A DNA stretch of 64,000 nt from Steromphala cineraria (Eukaryota > Mollusca > Gastropoda > Trochida > Trochidae). A model generated the notes under the pieces. That model did not search any database, was not told the DNA's origin, and saw only the letters and a program-made list of their open reading frames with translations. The DNA is taken from NCBI GenBank assembly GCA_916613615.1, contig OU744732.1, positions 31,382,673 through 31,446,672 on the forward strand, written 5' to 3'. Below, piece by piece: positions 20,964 to 34,199 of this stretch; position 1 is the stretch's first letter, and every line of letters starts with the position of its first letter. A program made the translations under genes and the position numbers.

Positions 20964-23900
20964 GTACGTGCCTTTTAAATTTTGTAAAACATTACTTCGT
21001 TCAGGGGAAATCTCAATTATGAGTAATTCTAGTATTGTTCCAGTAAAGACCTAAGGCGCCGCCAACCCTAATTCCGCATAAAATAGAGTGTTTGAGTGAA
21101 GTCACGATACAATGACCCATAACGCCAATAACAATCGACTATGACGTCACTAGCCGAGACCATGATTGAGGATTTCAATACGTATGCATTTTGGAATAGA
21201 AATAACTTGGACGAGTTAAAATCGAAATACTAGAAAAGTAATAGAGTAGCCTTAACCATCATGTATTTTAATAAACAATAGTTTTGCCTTCGGCCTCGTA
21301 CTTTAACTATGATAGTTCTGGACAGAGCTACTTTTATTGGAAGACATATGATGGTTAGGGCTACAGGAATTATTATTACCTAAAAGATACAATACAATAC
21401 GATACAATATCCCCGAGTGTCTGCTCTATTTCACAATCTGTTAATTCTCTAAAGAACTCAGTCTGGAAAACAGTCCATTTCGTCCAGATGCCGATGGTGA
21501 ATTTCTTGTAAGTATGTCATTACTCCTATACGATCATGATATTTGATATCTATAAGGCGCACATTTCCATCCGTTAGTGCATGCTCAAAGCGCTACCAAC
21601 ATTATAACCCTGGTCTAACATATATTTTCACCAACTCCACAACTCTTTACCAGGTACCCAATTCCTGCTTGGTGAACAGAGGTGACACCACGTGTCTCTG
21701 ACATTGTGTCTCAGAGTGGTGAATGGAATCAACTCTTCAAATTCTTAGTTCTTATTCAGCAATGAGCTGGTAGCCCACTCACCTAGCGAGCCGCACCCGT
21801 TGTTGTTGATTTATACTGATAGCGTTCGACACAGCATTTCACGGGCAACTATGAAAACTCGAGTGTCTGCAACTGCTTACATGCATGCACTTTTGAAGGT
21901 CCAAAGAGAGAACAGTAATCGCCCTAATCTCCCAAACACTCCTTGCTTTCCATCGTCAGATGATTTTTTTCCTGTCAATGTTAGAGCAATCCCGATGTCA
22001 GTGATGTCATTAGACTACGGGATGAAACGCTAGGTGTCAACATGGATGTCAGCCGCGGTCTGTGAGTGATGTCAGCGAGCAAAGGTCAAGAGCCTTCTAA
22101 TCACATTAGAACGTTTAAACCAGAACTATATCTCTAGGGCATGGACATGACGGCGCGAGAATCTCTTAAACCCGATCAGTGGGGAGTTAAGATAAGCCTA
22201 ACTCGATAGATGTGTAAAGACAATGTGCTCTATCTATTGCAGCTTTCTGCGACAGTCACGTGACTGGAAAGCATTTAGCAGTAAAAAGCTTCCTGAATAT
22301 CCCAGCAGACGACAAGGAGTGCGAGCAGACGTGATGATACCGAGTGTCGTCTGCCTGGCCAATGCTCCAACACGCTGCAGGTAAGCACCTTCGATTCTTC
22401 TTCATTCCTGCAGGAACGAGGTTCTGAGAGCAGCTGGCCTCATCGGAACTGATCGATTCCTGCCAACTGTTGCTTGAGCCGACAGGTAGTGATCCGAATA
22501 TTCAGTGGGGTCTGCCAGTTGATCTCGCCCTCTGGTACTGCTGTTAGACTCACCGTGTGCCATCGGCCTATAGTACTATACGCCTCTCGTACTATAGGAA
22601 GCTTTGTTATTGCCACTTGTTGTCAGCAAACAGTCTTGTTGCTGTACAACACAGAGATTGTTTACATTGTTCAAGCTCCTTATGCTACTTAGCGAATCAT
22701 TGTGTACCACCAGTTATTCCATACTGTGGTATTGGTACATCGAGCATTGTCGTACCAATCTGGCTACATACAGTCTGTGGTTATACTATGCGGATCCGTG
22801 TGTACTACAACTTGTTCCCAGTACTGGCATTCATCTACAAAACACCATGTACTATCAGCCACAAATATTCGAACAACCTTGTACTCTTTAGTGTCTAGTA
22901 TTGTCATCATAAAATATAAGAAGTGTCATCATCTAGTGTTGCTTTCCGGGTCCTATAAAAAATAAGCACCTGGGCTCCTATCAGAGTAATTAGGGTACTC
23001 TACCTCCGGTAGTTTATAGCGTTTAGCCTCGTTTAAGGAATCAATTGCTTACTACCATCCACACGTATTGCTGTAAAAATACGTTTATACTGTTACTACT
23101 ATTTTCACAGTTCAGAGTTACTAAAGTGTAAAGTTATGGAATTTGTGAAAGAATTAACTTGGTTTTGTATCCCTTATTTTAAACACCACTGATGCATCGG
23201 TTCTACTATTACATTATATTACATTCAGTCTATTTCACTAGTTGCCTCCATCTTCTGTATATGTATAATTGTATTATATTGTACATTTATTACTTGCTTT
23301 TGGTTTGGTGTAAGCCTGTCAGTAATGGAGCTTTACGTGTTGTCAGCACTATTTAATCATTTAACACATTGATGTTGCCAACCAAAACAGAGTAGTTGAA
23401 TAAGGGAGCTCCATCTGGCATATCTCTCGGGGACATTGAAGCACCCAAACCACCACACCACGATAAGGTATTGAATCAAATAGTGACACTTCGGTGCCAA
23501 GGAATGGGGGAGTAATAATACCGTAGTATGGTATTGAAAGTACCTTAACCTTAGTTTTCATTGATTTCGACATGCATTTTTATGAGACAGTTATACCTAA
23601 TAATCCCAAGATATTGTCTACAGTTCATCAATACATCAGTAGCCTTCTAAAGTTTTCCCTTGAACCATTTTTATGCCTTGAATTTCTTTCATTTTCCATG
23701 CAGTAAGCGATATTAAAGATCTGATATAATCTGTATTTAAGACATCATGCGTTTTATGATGACAATTCTCGTGCACTAATTATAGTATAATATTTGCTGG
23801 TTTAGACCGTGTGCGTGAATATTGATCAGCAAATGTCAAATATGGAAAAAATATATAAAAATTGACAAACATATTTAAATTGATTTAACATATTGTTTGA

Positions 23901-24454
23901 CTGAACCGAAAGCAACAGTTAGTATTTCTCTATAGATAACGCCATTGATAGGGAATACTTGACTTCAACAAAACAACACAGTGCAACTTTTAACAGGTAC
24001 CTTGCCTAAACTCTTCCGTTTATTTATCATTTAACCAATCCACTCACATAATACAACTACTAGTTTCAATACTTGTCAGATAGAGCCCACGTACAATTTG
24101 TGTTGACTTTGACATTACACTTGTTTATTCTTCCCCTCATCGTTTATTCCCAAAAGTTCAGATGCTTTTAACGGTTATTGAAATTCCTTTCAATTTATAT
24201 TATTGCTGTCGGTAAATGAATCGTGTGATTGGTTGTTTTCTAGATATTTGGATTTGTGTGAAATTATACTAGTTAAAGGGTTGTTCTTATCCCTATCATT
24301 TTAATATATAAGCTGATTTACTTGTTAGACATCTCCCTAAATTCACTTGAGAGTAAAATATTGTAACAACTTAAAAAACGACTTACTGATAGAAGTTGCA
24401 TATAAACTTAACGTCCTGTTCATAACACACAAGGTATACTTTGCAAGTAAATTT
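20964..24454. other. No recognisable gene
   Basis: Mixed composition with overlapping short open frames at 22.47-22.97 kb on the plus strand that share no known motif and have no splice context. A GCAG|GTAAGC word at 22377-22386 could be a donor after a non-coding exon, unproven. Confidence 0.3.
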
Positions 24455-24830
24455 TGCTTTTCTGTTTTTCACTTCCTAATTACTTTGAAGGCATGATTCT
24501 TGCGTGGTTATACTGCGTTATTAATGATCATCAGTGAAATTCAGATGATGGATAATGAAAATTTTGCTTTAAATTGCATTATTTGCAACCATTTCCTTTA
24601 CGAAATTTGTTCACAAAAAACTAATACGTCAATTAGAGTTTGTTTTTCTGTTTTTTTCACCACTTCCTAATTTCTTTTAGGCATGATTATTGCGTGGTTA
24701 TACTGCGTAATAAATGATCGTAAGTGGAATATTATGGATTTTTTAAAATAGGGTTTGTAATCTGCTTCATTTGCGTGTCAACCATTTCCTTGACAAAATA
24801 ACTTTACAAAGTTGACTAACACGTCAATGT
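24455..24830 (+). repeat. Tandem duplication of about 190 bp
   Basis: Two diverged copies: TTTCTGTTTTTCAC...CACTTCCTAAT, GCATGATT, TTGCGTGGTTATACTGCGT, AATGATC, CAACCATTTCCTT and ACGTCAAT occur in the same order from about 24457 and again from about 24647. Confidence 0.8.
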
Positions 24831-25789
24831 GTACAATGTATTATGTGTGCAATTTGGACAGATAATGATTGCAGAGTCGTTTAAATTTGCCTTTGTGTTT
24901 ATGTCTTCACATAATTTTACTTGTGAGTTTGAATGGTCCTCTATATGGAGTCTAGTTTTTAATTTATATTTGGTGTTAAAATTTATAAAACTTTTCTTAG
25001 AATTAAAATTCTTAAGTACTTAGTTTAAAATTAATATCAGAAAAGCATTTTGGAACTCATATCCCTTTGTCACTTATATCCTCGTTATCGTTGGACATGT
25101 GATATTTCAGCTAATCTTTTGACTCAAAGAAACGCTAAGTCCTTCTTATCTAGAGTATGCATCAAGCGACGTTTAACACTAAACAAGATGAAGAGACACA
25201 TCCCGGATAATCTTCTTTATCTAGAGCAAAATGTGATACACTTTATCTTGTATAACATAGTTAAAGCGCTTTTAGTTGTATGACACCATGTAAGTCATTT
25301 GATAAAGTATGCAACGGTTACATTTCTAATTCCCAGTAGGTATAGCACAGTAATATTGTTAGAGGTTTTTTGGATCAAGATTCAGGAAGTTTCGGTATTA
25401 GCAAATTATATCACCAGCAGTGATATTTCAGTTCAGTTCCCAACAGACCCCTTCGTAAGCATTTTCATCGCGAGCTTCAGCGGCTAAGAAGTTAACCTTC
25501 ACCCAGTGGACGACGTAAGCTTATAAGATAAAATAACATAATTCATCATTACAAAGGAAGGGCCTATGTTACATTGATGAATCATGTTGAAAGTTTTAGC
25601 CAATCCTTCTTATACGTTGTAAAAAGAATAAAAAACAACAGTAATAGTTTACCGTATTGCAGTATCACAGGAATTTGAAAATATTCAACATTTAAAACAT
25701 GACATTTAGATAATAGTATCCCCTCCCCCAAACAGTAGGCTACATAGTCTTAAAGGGGAAGGAATATTATCATGCACTGCTGACCAAAA

Positions 25790-27221
25790 GTAAGTCGACA
25801 ACGTCTTGAAAATAAAAAGTAAGTCATACAGTATAAAATGAACTATTATTTACATAATTTTTCTTCAAATTTAAGTAATTTCATTACAATGCATTGTAAA
25901 AAAAACATACTGTTACAGGTGTATATTGCAAAGTAACAATAGGGTAAAAAATCGAAATGCCTTTTGAATTTGGAAAAACAACACAACAACAAATCATCTT
26001 TCACACACCATTATTGTGGTTTCTCCCAATAGAGTTAAGTACGTGTATCTGGGCGTCAATGCATGCTTGGGCACTTGGGGGTGATGTTTTGTCATTATTG
26101 AAGATGGTACTATTCCAGTTCCTGGAAATTAATTGGTGCCACCTGTCATTCTTTGATTTGTCTCCAAAGCTGGTCCCAGACATGTTCGATTGGATTCATA
26201 ACTGGTGAACAGAATGGCAATGGTAGAGTCTGGCTGAATTTTGTCAGGACATTTTGTGTCACTTCCGCCTTGTGTGGTCTTGCAGGAAAAGGATACCACG
26301 TTGCTGTTGTTTTATAAATGATATTACAACATGTCTTAAAACTGTGTCGGTGTAACTCTGTGCATTCAGGTTTCCTTGAATGACCCCATGCTTCGTTTTC
26401 AGTGTCACCAGAAATGCCTCACCATACCATTAAACTGCCACAGTCAAAGTACTGATATTGTTGGATGCAATTGGGCCGTAAGCGTTCCTCTTCACGTCTG
26501 AACACACGTGCTCTCCCATCAGGATGCATCAAGAAAAACCTGTTTTCATCCGAAAACATAACTCGTTGCCAGTTTCGTACCTGCCAGCGTCGAACACGGC
26601 GTGTCCACGTTAGTCTGTTCATTCGTTGTTGCGGTCTCAGATCAATTTCACGGTATGATCTGTAGACTCGGATACCAGTCACGTAGACGTCTGTAGACTG
26701 TTCGTCAGCGCCATTACTGTCGTAGATGGCGCTGTGACAAAGTGGTTTCGAAGACGAGTAACAGGGAAATGATGGTCTGTGATGGACGTGGTTACTCGTG
26801 GTCTTCGTATTCGTCGTACCTGTTTTTCTGAAACGTTCTATTAGTTTGTAGTCAGGGAAACTGCTGCAATTAAAGGTTGCAGCAATGTCAGCGTAACTTG
26901 CTCCTTGTTGCGCTGTTCCACGGCTCGTTTTTCTTGAACGGTGGATAATCTCGAATTTTTTAAAGTGTCTTTTGATGCTGTGCTATGAACGTGACTCATA
27001 GGCTTTTTTACATTGAAATATCATGGATACAGACTAAAGAGCATGTTTTTCTCTTAAACCGTTTTTGGACTACGTTTGTTGACAAAAGTCCATTTTGTCG
27101 ATTGATTTCGGGTTTTTATGTATGTGTGATAATAATAACATGTTATTGCTTTCATTTTGAATACAGAAAACATTCCATTTTAAGAAACAGCATTTTCTGA
27201 TTGTCAACCTCTTTTGGACAT
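25790..27221 (-). mobile_element. Tc1-like DNA transposon relic 1
   Basis: Minus-strand remains of a Tc1/mariner transposase lie between weak inverted ends: TGACCAAAAGTAAGTCGAC at the left (25791) and, as reverse complement, TGTCCAAAAGAGGTTGAC at the right (ending 27220). The length of about 1.43 kb suits Tc1. The borders are approximate. Confidence 0.6.
25990..26960 (-). pseudogene. Tc1-like transposase pseudogene
   Basis: The best open piece is 26682-26419 on the minus strand with RNWQRVMFSDENRFFL, the first catalytic Asp in FSDE, then DGRARVFRREEERLRPNC and GSLMVW. Downstream, around 26215-26160, PVMNPIEHVWDQL carries the third catalytic acid (Glu) of the DDE triad. The N-terminal helix-turn-helix region around 26.7-26.95 kb is only recognisable in pieces (SYADIAATFNCS). 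Several stops and frameshifts; dead. Confidence 0.72.
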
Positions 27222-27659
27222 GAGTATATCTATATTATATACTCAATATAACAAGAAACAATACTTTTACATTCAGTAGCCTTTTTCATGTCGAGAATTA
27301 AAAGCTTATTTTGGTATTATCATGAACAGCACATCGATAAAGTAGTAATATAAACATTAGCATTGTCAGGTGCATGAATCTTATTTTTAACATGTTTTAA
27401 TCAATCAATCATCTTATAGAATACACAGCTTACTTCAATTGAAAGCAAATTCTACCAAAGGGAATAAACACCATTTATTATAAAACCAATGAATAATTCC
27501 TAGGGTTTTTTTGCTTCAGAAATTCTCCGTTGGAATAATTTATGTATATATAGCAAACTTTAACACTGTATTTTCTGACGATTCTGATTAACTGATGAAA
27601 ATGCATTGTAAATTAAAAATGACCATGACAATTAATGAACTAATTCTATACTGGTCAGG

Positions 27660-27840
27660 CATGATGGATGAGACTTAAACATTACATGACCAGCCTATCC
27701 TGTGGCATCCAACCTACATAAAAAAATATTCATAGATGACGATAATGAATTCATGAACTTATGATTAGTCAGCTGTGAAGAGACCCAAACATAACATGAC
27801 CACCCCATCCGGTGGCACCAAACCTGCCTACAAAATTTAT
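27660..27840 (+). repeat. Diverged 120-bp tandem duplication
   Basis: TACATGACCAGCCTATCCTGTGGC at about 27683 recurs as ACATGACCACCCCATCCGGTGGC at about 27795, each followed by AAACCT/CAACCT-type sequence. Confidence 0.6.
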
Positions 27841-27841
27841 A

Positions 27842-29113
27842 GAGCCGATACAAATACAATAAAGAATTTGTCAAGGTATTACGCTCAAATTTAGCTATTT
27901 TGGCTATTATGTTTGTAATATACCAAGAGTTCTTTATTAACAAATATTGTGCATTAATTTATTCATAATTGTCAAGTTGTCAACTATGTGTCTTGATATG
28001 CAACACAAATCAAATAGTTTTTTCTATGAATTAAATTATACATAACTGTCTTGACAAACAATGAACCATTGATATAAGTTTGTTATCAGATACAAAAATT
28101 CTGATATCTCGTAACTATGTTTTAGGTATTGGAACCATTTCGAAAATATATCAGATTCACTTGAAAGATCTGTGTTTTCAAAATATGCCATATTGATCGA
28201 CAAACATGGCTGCCATATCTGCAGTGCATTGAAAAGCAATAACCATTCACTCGTCGGAAGTATCTATTAAACGCAGGATGAATCGACTTTTTTATTTCCT
28301 TGCAGCAGGAAGTTGTGACAATTTAATGAGCACAACAATAGGCAGATGGTGTTGATAACGGTCTGGATGATTTATTCGTTATAGTTATCACTGTGAAGCA
28401 GTAATTTCTCTATACCTTTGGACAAAGTGAACATGTCGATAGCATATGTTATTTGTGTCAGAAATAAAGATAGGTGAGATTTACTCAAAAATCTCTAAAT
28501 CGGCCGAAATGGAGTCAACTATGGCTTTGATGTTGCGTTAAATTGTCAGGCGTGATTTGTAAGCTATGCATATAATGTAAATCTCCACATTATCTTTTAG
28601 ATCATATATGATGCAAAAAAAGACATCTAACTCAAAATCAGGTATGTTTTAAGTTAAAAAGTAGGGGGGTGTTGATGTTTATTTTAGGGCGACATTCTTG
28701 AAAGTTTGAAAAGAAATGAGGTAACATTACACTGTATGCTTCTACAACGCACCCCGACGCAAAGAATGCGCCAAGTTCGTAAATTAGTCGCTCAATGTGC
28801 GGTACAAGTAAGGGAAATAACGTTAAATGTTTGAGCTTACTGGTTGCGAATTACAAGTTTTTCATTCGCAACTTAAACGCACTTGCTAAACGCTTAAGTG
28901 TGACAGGGACCAATTATGTAAGGAAGAATGATGTTTTTTTTTTAAGTTTTAAGATAAGGTTTAGAAAAGTCTTGATGTTAGCAGGTTTAGTCACCCGATC
29001 TCTAATACCACACAGTCTAAGCTCTTTAGGCTAATCTATCAAATATTGGCCACTTAATTTTACATCTAGAAAACGAGGCACGACAATGATAATCGTTGGG
29101 ATAAGGAGATGAG
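27842..29113. other. No recognisable gene
   Basis: AT-rich single-copy-looking sequence; only short chance open frames on both strands. Confidence 0.3.
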
Positions 29114-29114
29114 G

Positions 29115-29323
29115 ATTGCTAGTATTAGCCAATAAAGTTGCTAGTATTTACCAATAAAGTTGCTAGTATTAGCCAATAAAGTTGCTAGTATTAACCAATA
29201 AAGTTGCTAGTATTAACCAATAAAGTTGCTAGTATTAGCCAATAAAGTTGCTAGTATTAACCAATAAAGTTGCTAGTATTAACCAATAAAGTTGCTAGTA
29301 TTAGCCAATAAAGTTGCTAGTAC
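29115..29323 (+). repeat. 22-bp minisatellite, about nine and a half units
   Basis: The unit GTTGCTAGTATTAGCCAATA plus AA repeats with an exact 22-bp step from 29115 to 29313. Variation is confined to positions after TATT (AGCC, TACC or AACC). Every unit has CCAAT overlapping AATAAA. Confidence 0.95.
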
Positions 29324-29776
29324 TGGATAACAATTCCCATAACATTGTTTTCATCGTCTTCCGAAATTGAATCCATGCACCATTTCTCCATTGTATTCAT
29401 ATGCCACGTGTATTGCATGTATCACTGACTATATCATGTCAGAATCCGATTATTTAAGAGACGTTTAAGAAGAAGGTTATGTTGTAGACCCACTATATAA
29501 ACAATGAATATATTGTCAATTTTTCTGAAGTAGGTTAAACTTAATCATTTAAAAGAAGTGGATTGGTAAACAAGCTAAAAGCTTATGTCAATACCGCTCA
29601 ATATATATCTGAAATCACTGCAGAAGACGATTCGTTTGATATACACCTGTAGGGTATAATCTACTACAAAATACCTTCGTCGACATCGGGAGATGACAAA
29701 AATAGTTCGATGATGATTACTGTGTATTGATTATGTGTAAAACTGTGTTGTCGCTTCAACAGTCAATGTATTTTAA

Positions 29777-30132
29777 AGGGGCAGTAGCACGTTTTTAGCG
29801 GGAATATGAGGTGATGTCAGGAAAATGAAAATTAATGGTCATATTTGAAAGACAATGTATTTAAACTAAATGGAGCAGTGATAATTCAAATATATAACGT
29901 AAAGTTTAGCCATGCGATTCCTTTTTCTTACATAAAATGAATTAAAGGTGTTCACAAAAAATGGCCCCAAATGGATTTTATGTGAATCTTCATACTTTGT
30001 CCTTTGACTATGGATGATTGGTTTGTGTAATGAGATTTATGACATTGTCAAAATAATACATTTAACATTAACTTACAATTACCACTGACAAATTTGAAAT
30101 ATAAAAATATCAAAAAACGTGCTACTGCCCCT
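29777..30132 (+). mobile_element. TTAA-type short inverted-repeat element, copy 2 (complete)
   Basis: 356 bp, flanked by TTAA at 29773-29776 and 30133-30136. Ends are AGGGGCAGTAGCACG and CGTGCTACTGCCCCT. The interior has GGTGATGTCAGGAAAATGAA, CATGCGATTCCTTTTTCTTA and a GTGTTCACAAAAAATGGC block. This is the best reference copy in this orientation. Confidence 0.92.
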
Positions 30133-30136
30133 TTAA

Positions 30137-31729
30137 TGTCATAGGTAGGTAGTAAATAACTTGATCGGCATCATTTTAGGTAGTTTGAGCCTTTACAACC
30201 AATCAATTTTTATTTCCGCACTGAAGAATTCTCAGGCCTAAAGTACATTTACATGGATAGTTAGGATATAGGCTACATGATTAAATATTTAGGTATTAAA
30301 GTGACATGGCATGTTTTCTTTTAATAATTGCATCACTGAGCCTTTTATTCCCATTAAGAGACTCGCAACAATTCAATAATATTCTGAAGTATTATGGTAA
30401 CAAAAGAAACAATGTCTTAGTAGTGTTTAGGATTTCATACAAATAATAACAATGGACAAATTATTGTTGTCATCAGTTTTAGTTTGATAGTGCCTTAAAG
30501 TTCACATAACCACAAACATATTTCACTATTTTCTTTGGAAAATAAAAAGTCTGATTACAATATTGTATAGTGCGTTAAAGGTCGCTACTCAAATATGTTT
30601 AGTTTTGTAATGAAAGCCGTTTTTGAAAGCCACTTTTGATGGGCCGCTTAAACCTATCTGACAACGAACAAGTGAATGCATGACTGGTCACGCCCACATT
30701 TTGTGACGTCATAACCAGAATCAGGATTTTCAGGAAATGTTTTCCACTCAGGTAGATAAATCATTTGACGACGTAACACCACTAAGCATTTGGTGTAAAA
30801 AAGATATCCACATCAATGGTAATTAAACAATTATTTAGGCGGTATTTCAGTTGAAATAATGATGCGTTACTCTGCATAGTCTGTTTATTACGTCACGCCC
30901 GCGCGAGTTTTATGGCCCCTAACCCAGGTGTTTTTTTCACAGCCGATATTTACGCTGTCTAAATGAAAGGCTAATAAAAGCTGTTTATTGGACAAATTAA
31001 CAAAACTTAAGTCCAGCTTTTTTGTTGTTGAAAAATCTTTGAACGAAAATCGAGAAGTGGTAAGGTCGAGGTTAGTTGATTTGCGCACCCTAACTGTCTT
31101 TACATTATTCAATATCAATTAATCCCCTTCCACACCACACTGACAACACAAGGGAAATCAAAACATTGTATTCTACCAAGACAAAAACATAAACCTAAAG
31201 ATATTTTGAATAAATACATACAGTTGAGTTTCATGACTCTCCAAAGAAGGAATAATGTATTCTGACCACTCCTTGAAGTCATTTTAGTCTTACTTTTATT
31301 TTTTCACAAAAGATAAGATGAAAGCTTAAAATATTCATAAATGCAGATGCAATAAAATAATTCCGAATTTGTAGTTTTGAATTGAAATTCAACCTTGTTA
31401 ATGATTCATGCAAGTTTGGAAGAGTATGTCTTATCCAATATCCGGTATTTTCACATTCCCTATGTTTGATTCAAATGGCCTTCCCCAATCCCATGAACGA
31501 TGCTATTCAACTTTAAATTTGCCCAATCCGAAGCAAAGGGTAGCAATGATGAAGAGAGGCGATGCAATTAGAGAGATAAACGATAAGGCTTTATTAATTT
31601 TAGTTCTATCAAAACATTATCTTGATCCAGTGACAACATAAAGTCTTATGGAAATCATCATGGCCTCTTTACTCACATCTTCCTGCGGTTAGACTAAAAC
31701 GCCATTTCCGGACCTGGCTTATTTTAACC
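30137..31729. other. No recognisable gene
   Basis: AT-rich. Open frames at 30.9-31.1 kb (minus) and 31.4-31.64 kb (plus, 77 codons) show no known motif or splice context. The minus strand at about 31690-31770 resembles the 18.0-kb Crypton-like relic (see the next entry). Confidence 0.3.
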
Positions 31730-32126
31730 CTTGCTGTCGACCCTTGACTTTTCTGCAGCTGGTTTGCAAACAGCGCCCTCTCTGGCATTACTTTGTTACC
31801 TCTGGTAATCTCCCTTTCTACAGCCATTCAACATTTGTTGACCTCGATTAATCAAGTTTGTAAAATCTTTTCAAACAATTATTTCTTTGATTGTTTTCGG
31901 TGTTCAAATACTTGCACTAATTGATTAAACGTGAAATTAATTAAAATATATCGATCTGCATTTTACATGCGCTACTCTCTTTTAACAGTTTTGTTCAGTC
32001 GACGGATTTGGAAAGAAAGGCCGCCATGTTTTTTTCAGTCCGATGAACTTTTTTTCTGATTGGACTTTGGCTTACCTTATAGTAAGCTAGAGAGTAGGAC
32101 CAGAAAAGTCAAGTGTCGGCAGCAAG
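31730..32126. mobile_element. Inverted-repeat element related to the Crypton-like relic
   Basis: CTTGCTGTCGACCCTTGACT at 31730 and its near-exact reverse complement at 32101-32126 (26 bp, two mismatches) face each other about 345 bp apart. The left arm and its flank (CATCTTCCTGCGGTTAGACT, AAACGCCATTTCC) also match 17.99-18.05 kb, inside the Crypton-like relic. It is therefore either a derivative element or two facing fragments of that element. Confidence 0.5.
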
Positions 32127-33553
32127 ACTTCAATGAGTAAGTTTTGAAACTGATTTTTAAGCTTTGCGAGGACCAATCTTTACTAATGACCCTAAGGTGT
32201 TCTTAAGTCATTAATGCAGTGTTAAAGAATACGGGTCGAGGTCAACCCTAGTATTTTTTTCTTGGAAGGACGTGTTGTTATCCTTGCTTTTCTGTCATTC
32301 ATTATCCACCATGTTGATAATTAGTTTCGCTGCAGAACGTATATTTTATTAACCTTCCTTCAACATTGGAACAATGATTAGACTTAACAGTTAGGAAATC
32401 ATTCCAACAATACAAAATAACGTATGCTCAGTTAGCAAAGTTATTACACGTTTGGCCGCAAAACTTATATTTCCTTTAACCTTAGCTCCACATGGGAACT
32501 TATTCAAAGACTAACAGTAAGCTATAATGACAACAATGCAAAATGAACCACGCTACGTTTAGTATCGATTCGTCTTCATAAGAAATAGGAACAATATATA
32601 TACAGCCTAAAACATGGTGAAATACAAAAACTCGCTCGTTATAATGTAAAAAATAATTCGCTCATATTAAAAACACATCACCACATATTCATCCCTTAAT
32701 AAAAATGCAATCTTATTTTACCACCACAATTATATAATGTATTATCGGAGTATTGAAAGGCAATTGAAATCCTCTATTTCATCAATCATGGCATTTGTGT
32801 AGTTACATTTTGACGTAACAGCAGAATGTCAAATGTTATCAACACTGAATCCAATCGACGTGTTTCATTTACTGATAACTCGAGTTGACAGAAATATTCA
32901 TAGTTTAATGTTTTCATGAAGAGCTTTACGAGTTGTGTTTCCAATATATTTTACTGTCAATATTATGCCTTTCTACCTCTATGCCCTTGTTATTTGAACC
33001 CATGAATTGAAATCAACTATTGATGCGGTGTAATTGTATATTTATCTTCAATCTTCAAAGATCAACAACTGAAATGAGGACGAATCTCCAATATCTTATA
33101 TCTATAACCATTTGCAAATTTTCAAAAAACGGGAAACCGGAGATATATAAACAAATAAATTCAAATAGTTAAAAACGAAAAAAAGCATTGGATGAAAAAT
33201 TGCTGATTTAGATAAGTTAAATAAGAGAAAAAGTTGACCATGTGTCTAAATTACAATATAATTGCATTATATGTAACATAGAAAAGTTCGTTCAAACTGA
33301 AAGTTTTTACATAAAGTTTAAACACTTTGCTAAAGTTTGAAAAATATGTAGATAAATTTCTTGTCAGTTCTGTTTATGGAACACTATGTCAAAACATATT
33401 CATTGTTTGCTATTTTTTGCATGAAACTTTTCAAATGAATACTTTTTACTTTAAACAGCTAAATAAACAGGTTTTTTTTATTGTGTAGGCTTAACTTTAG
33501 GGTTTAAACTCTTCAAATTCAAAATATTTTCACTTGTTTGATACACAATCATG
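32127..33553. other. No recognisable gene
   Basis: AT-rich sequence without coding potential or a repeat I can match elsewhere in the window. Confidence 0.3.
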
Positions 33554-33776
33554 AGGGGGAGTAGACAAATTTAGCCATGTAATTCCTTTTTCTTACACAA
33601 CATGAATGAAAGGTGTGCACACAAAAATGGCCACCAATGGATTTTGTTTTCTGACTATGGGAGATTTGTTCGTGTATGAGATTTGACACTATCAAATTAA
33701 TACATTTAGCATTAACGTACAGTTATCAGTGAACAATTGAAATTATAAAGTTTTCAAAAAACTTGCAACTGCCCCT
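33554..33776 (+). mobile_element. TTAA-type element, copy 3 (internally deleted)
   Basis: The right two thirds match copy 2 (TTTAGCCATGTAATTCCTTT, GTGTGCACACAAAAATGGCC, ending ACTGCCCCT then TTAA at 33777-33780). The left end is reduced to GAGGGGGAGTAG and the first 100 bp or so of the interior are gone. Confidence 0.75.
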
Positions 33777-34199
33777 TTAAACTTTAAACTTTCAATTTCA
33801 AAATGTTGTCCCCTGTTTGCTACAGAAATACGAAGATGAGAAGGGACATATTCCTGTAATTTGTTTAAAATAGTTCTTGTCATAGTAGGTAGTTGTTTAT
33901 TACTTCTAAAATTACTTCTAAATACTTGATAATGTTTGTTGCTTTAAAACTTAAAGTTGAAGAAATATCATTCTGAATGATTTTTATATATGAGAAACAA
34001 TGTCGAACTGTCTTTTGTAATTTTTGCATCGATATCAAATACCGTTATGATTGTGCATATCAGATAAAAAATGAATAGTTTTCTTCCCCCGCAGATTCGA
34101 ATGTTACCATGCAAAAGGATTTTGAGTAGACAGAACATTTATATTAACGTCACTGAGAGAGAAAACAAAGTTTCAGTTATTAGTATTTTTCTATAAGCA

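Noticed and set aside
22474..22965. Four overlapping plus-strand frames of 72-113 codons
   Set aside because: Different frames over the same bases with no conserved motif or splice signals; treated as chance.
23361..23573. 70-codon minus-strand frame with slightly higher GC
   Set aside because: Looks mildly coding but no splice sites or family could be supported.
25050..25283. 77-codon plus-strand frame
   Set aside because: No recognisable motif; single isolated frame without splice context.
30704..30711. TGACGTCA (CRE-like) sites, also at 5880 and near 15696
   Set aside because: Eight-base palindromes expected by chance at this number; no promoter context.
31408..31641. 77-codon plus-strand frame
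   Set aside because: Contains a plausible-looking helix but no match to any family and no flanking exon signals.
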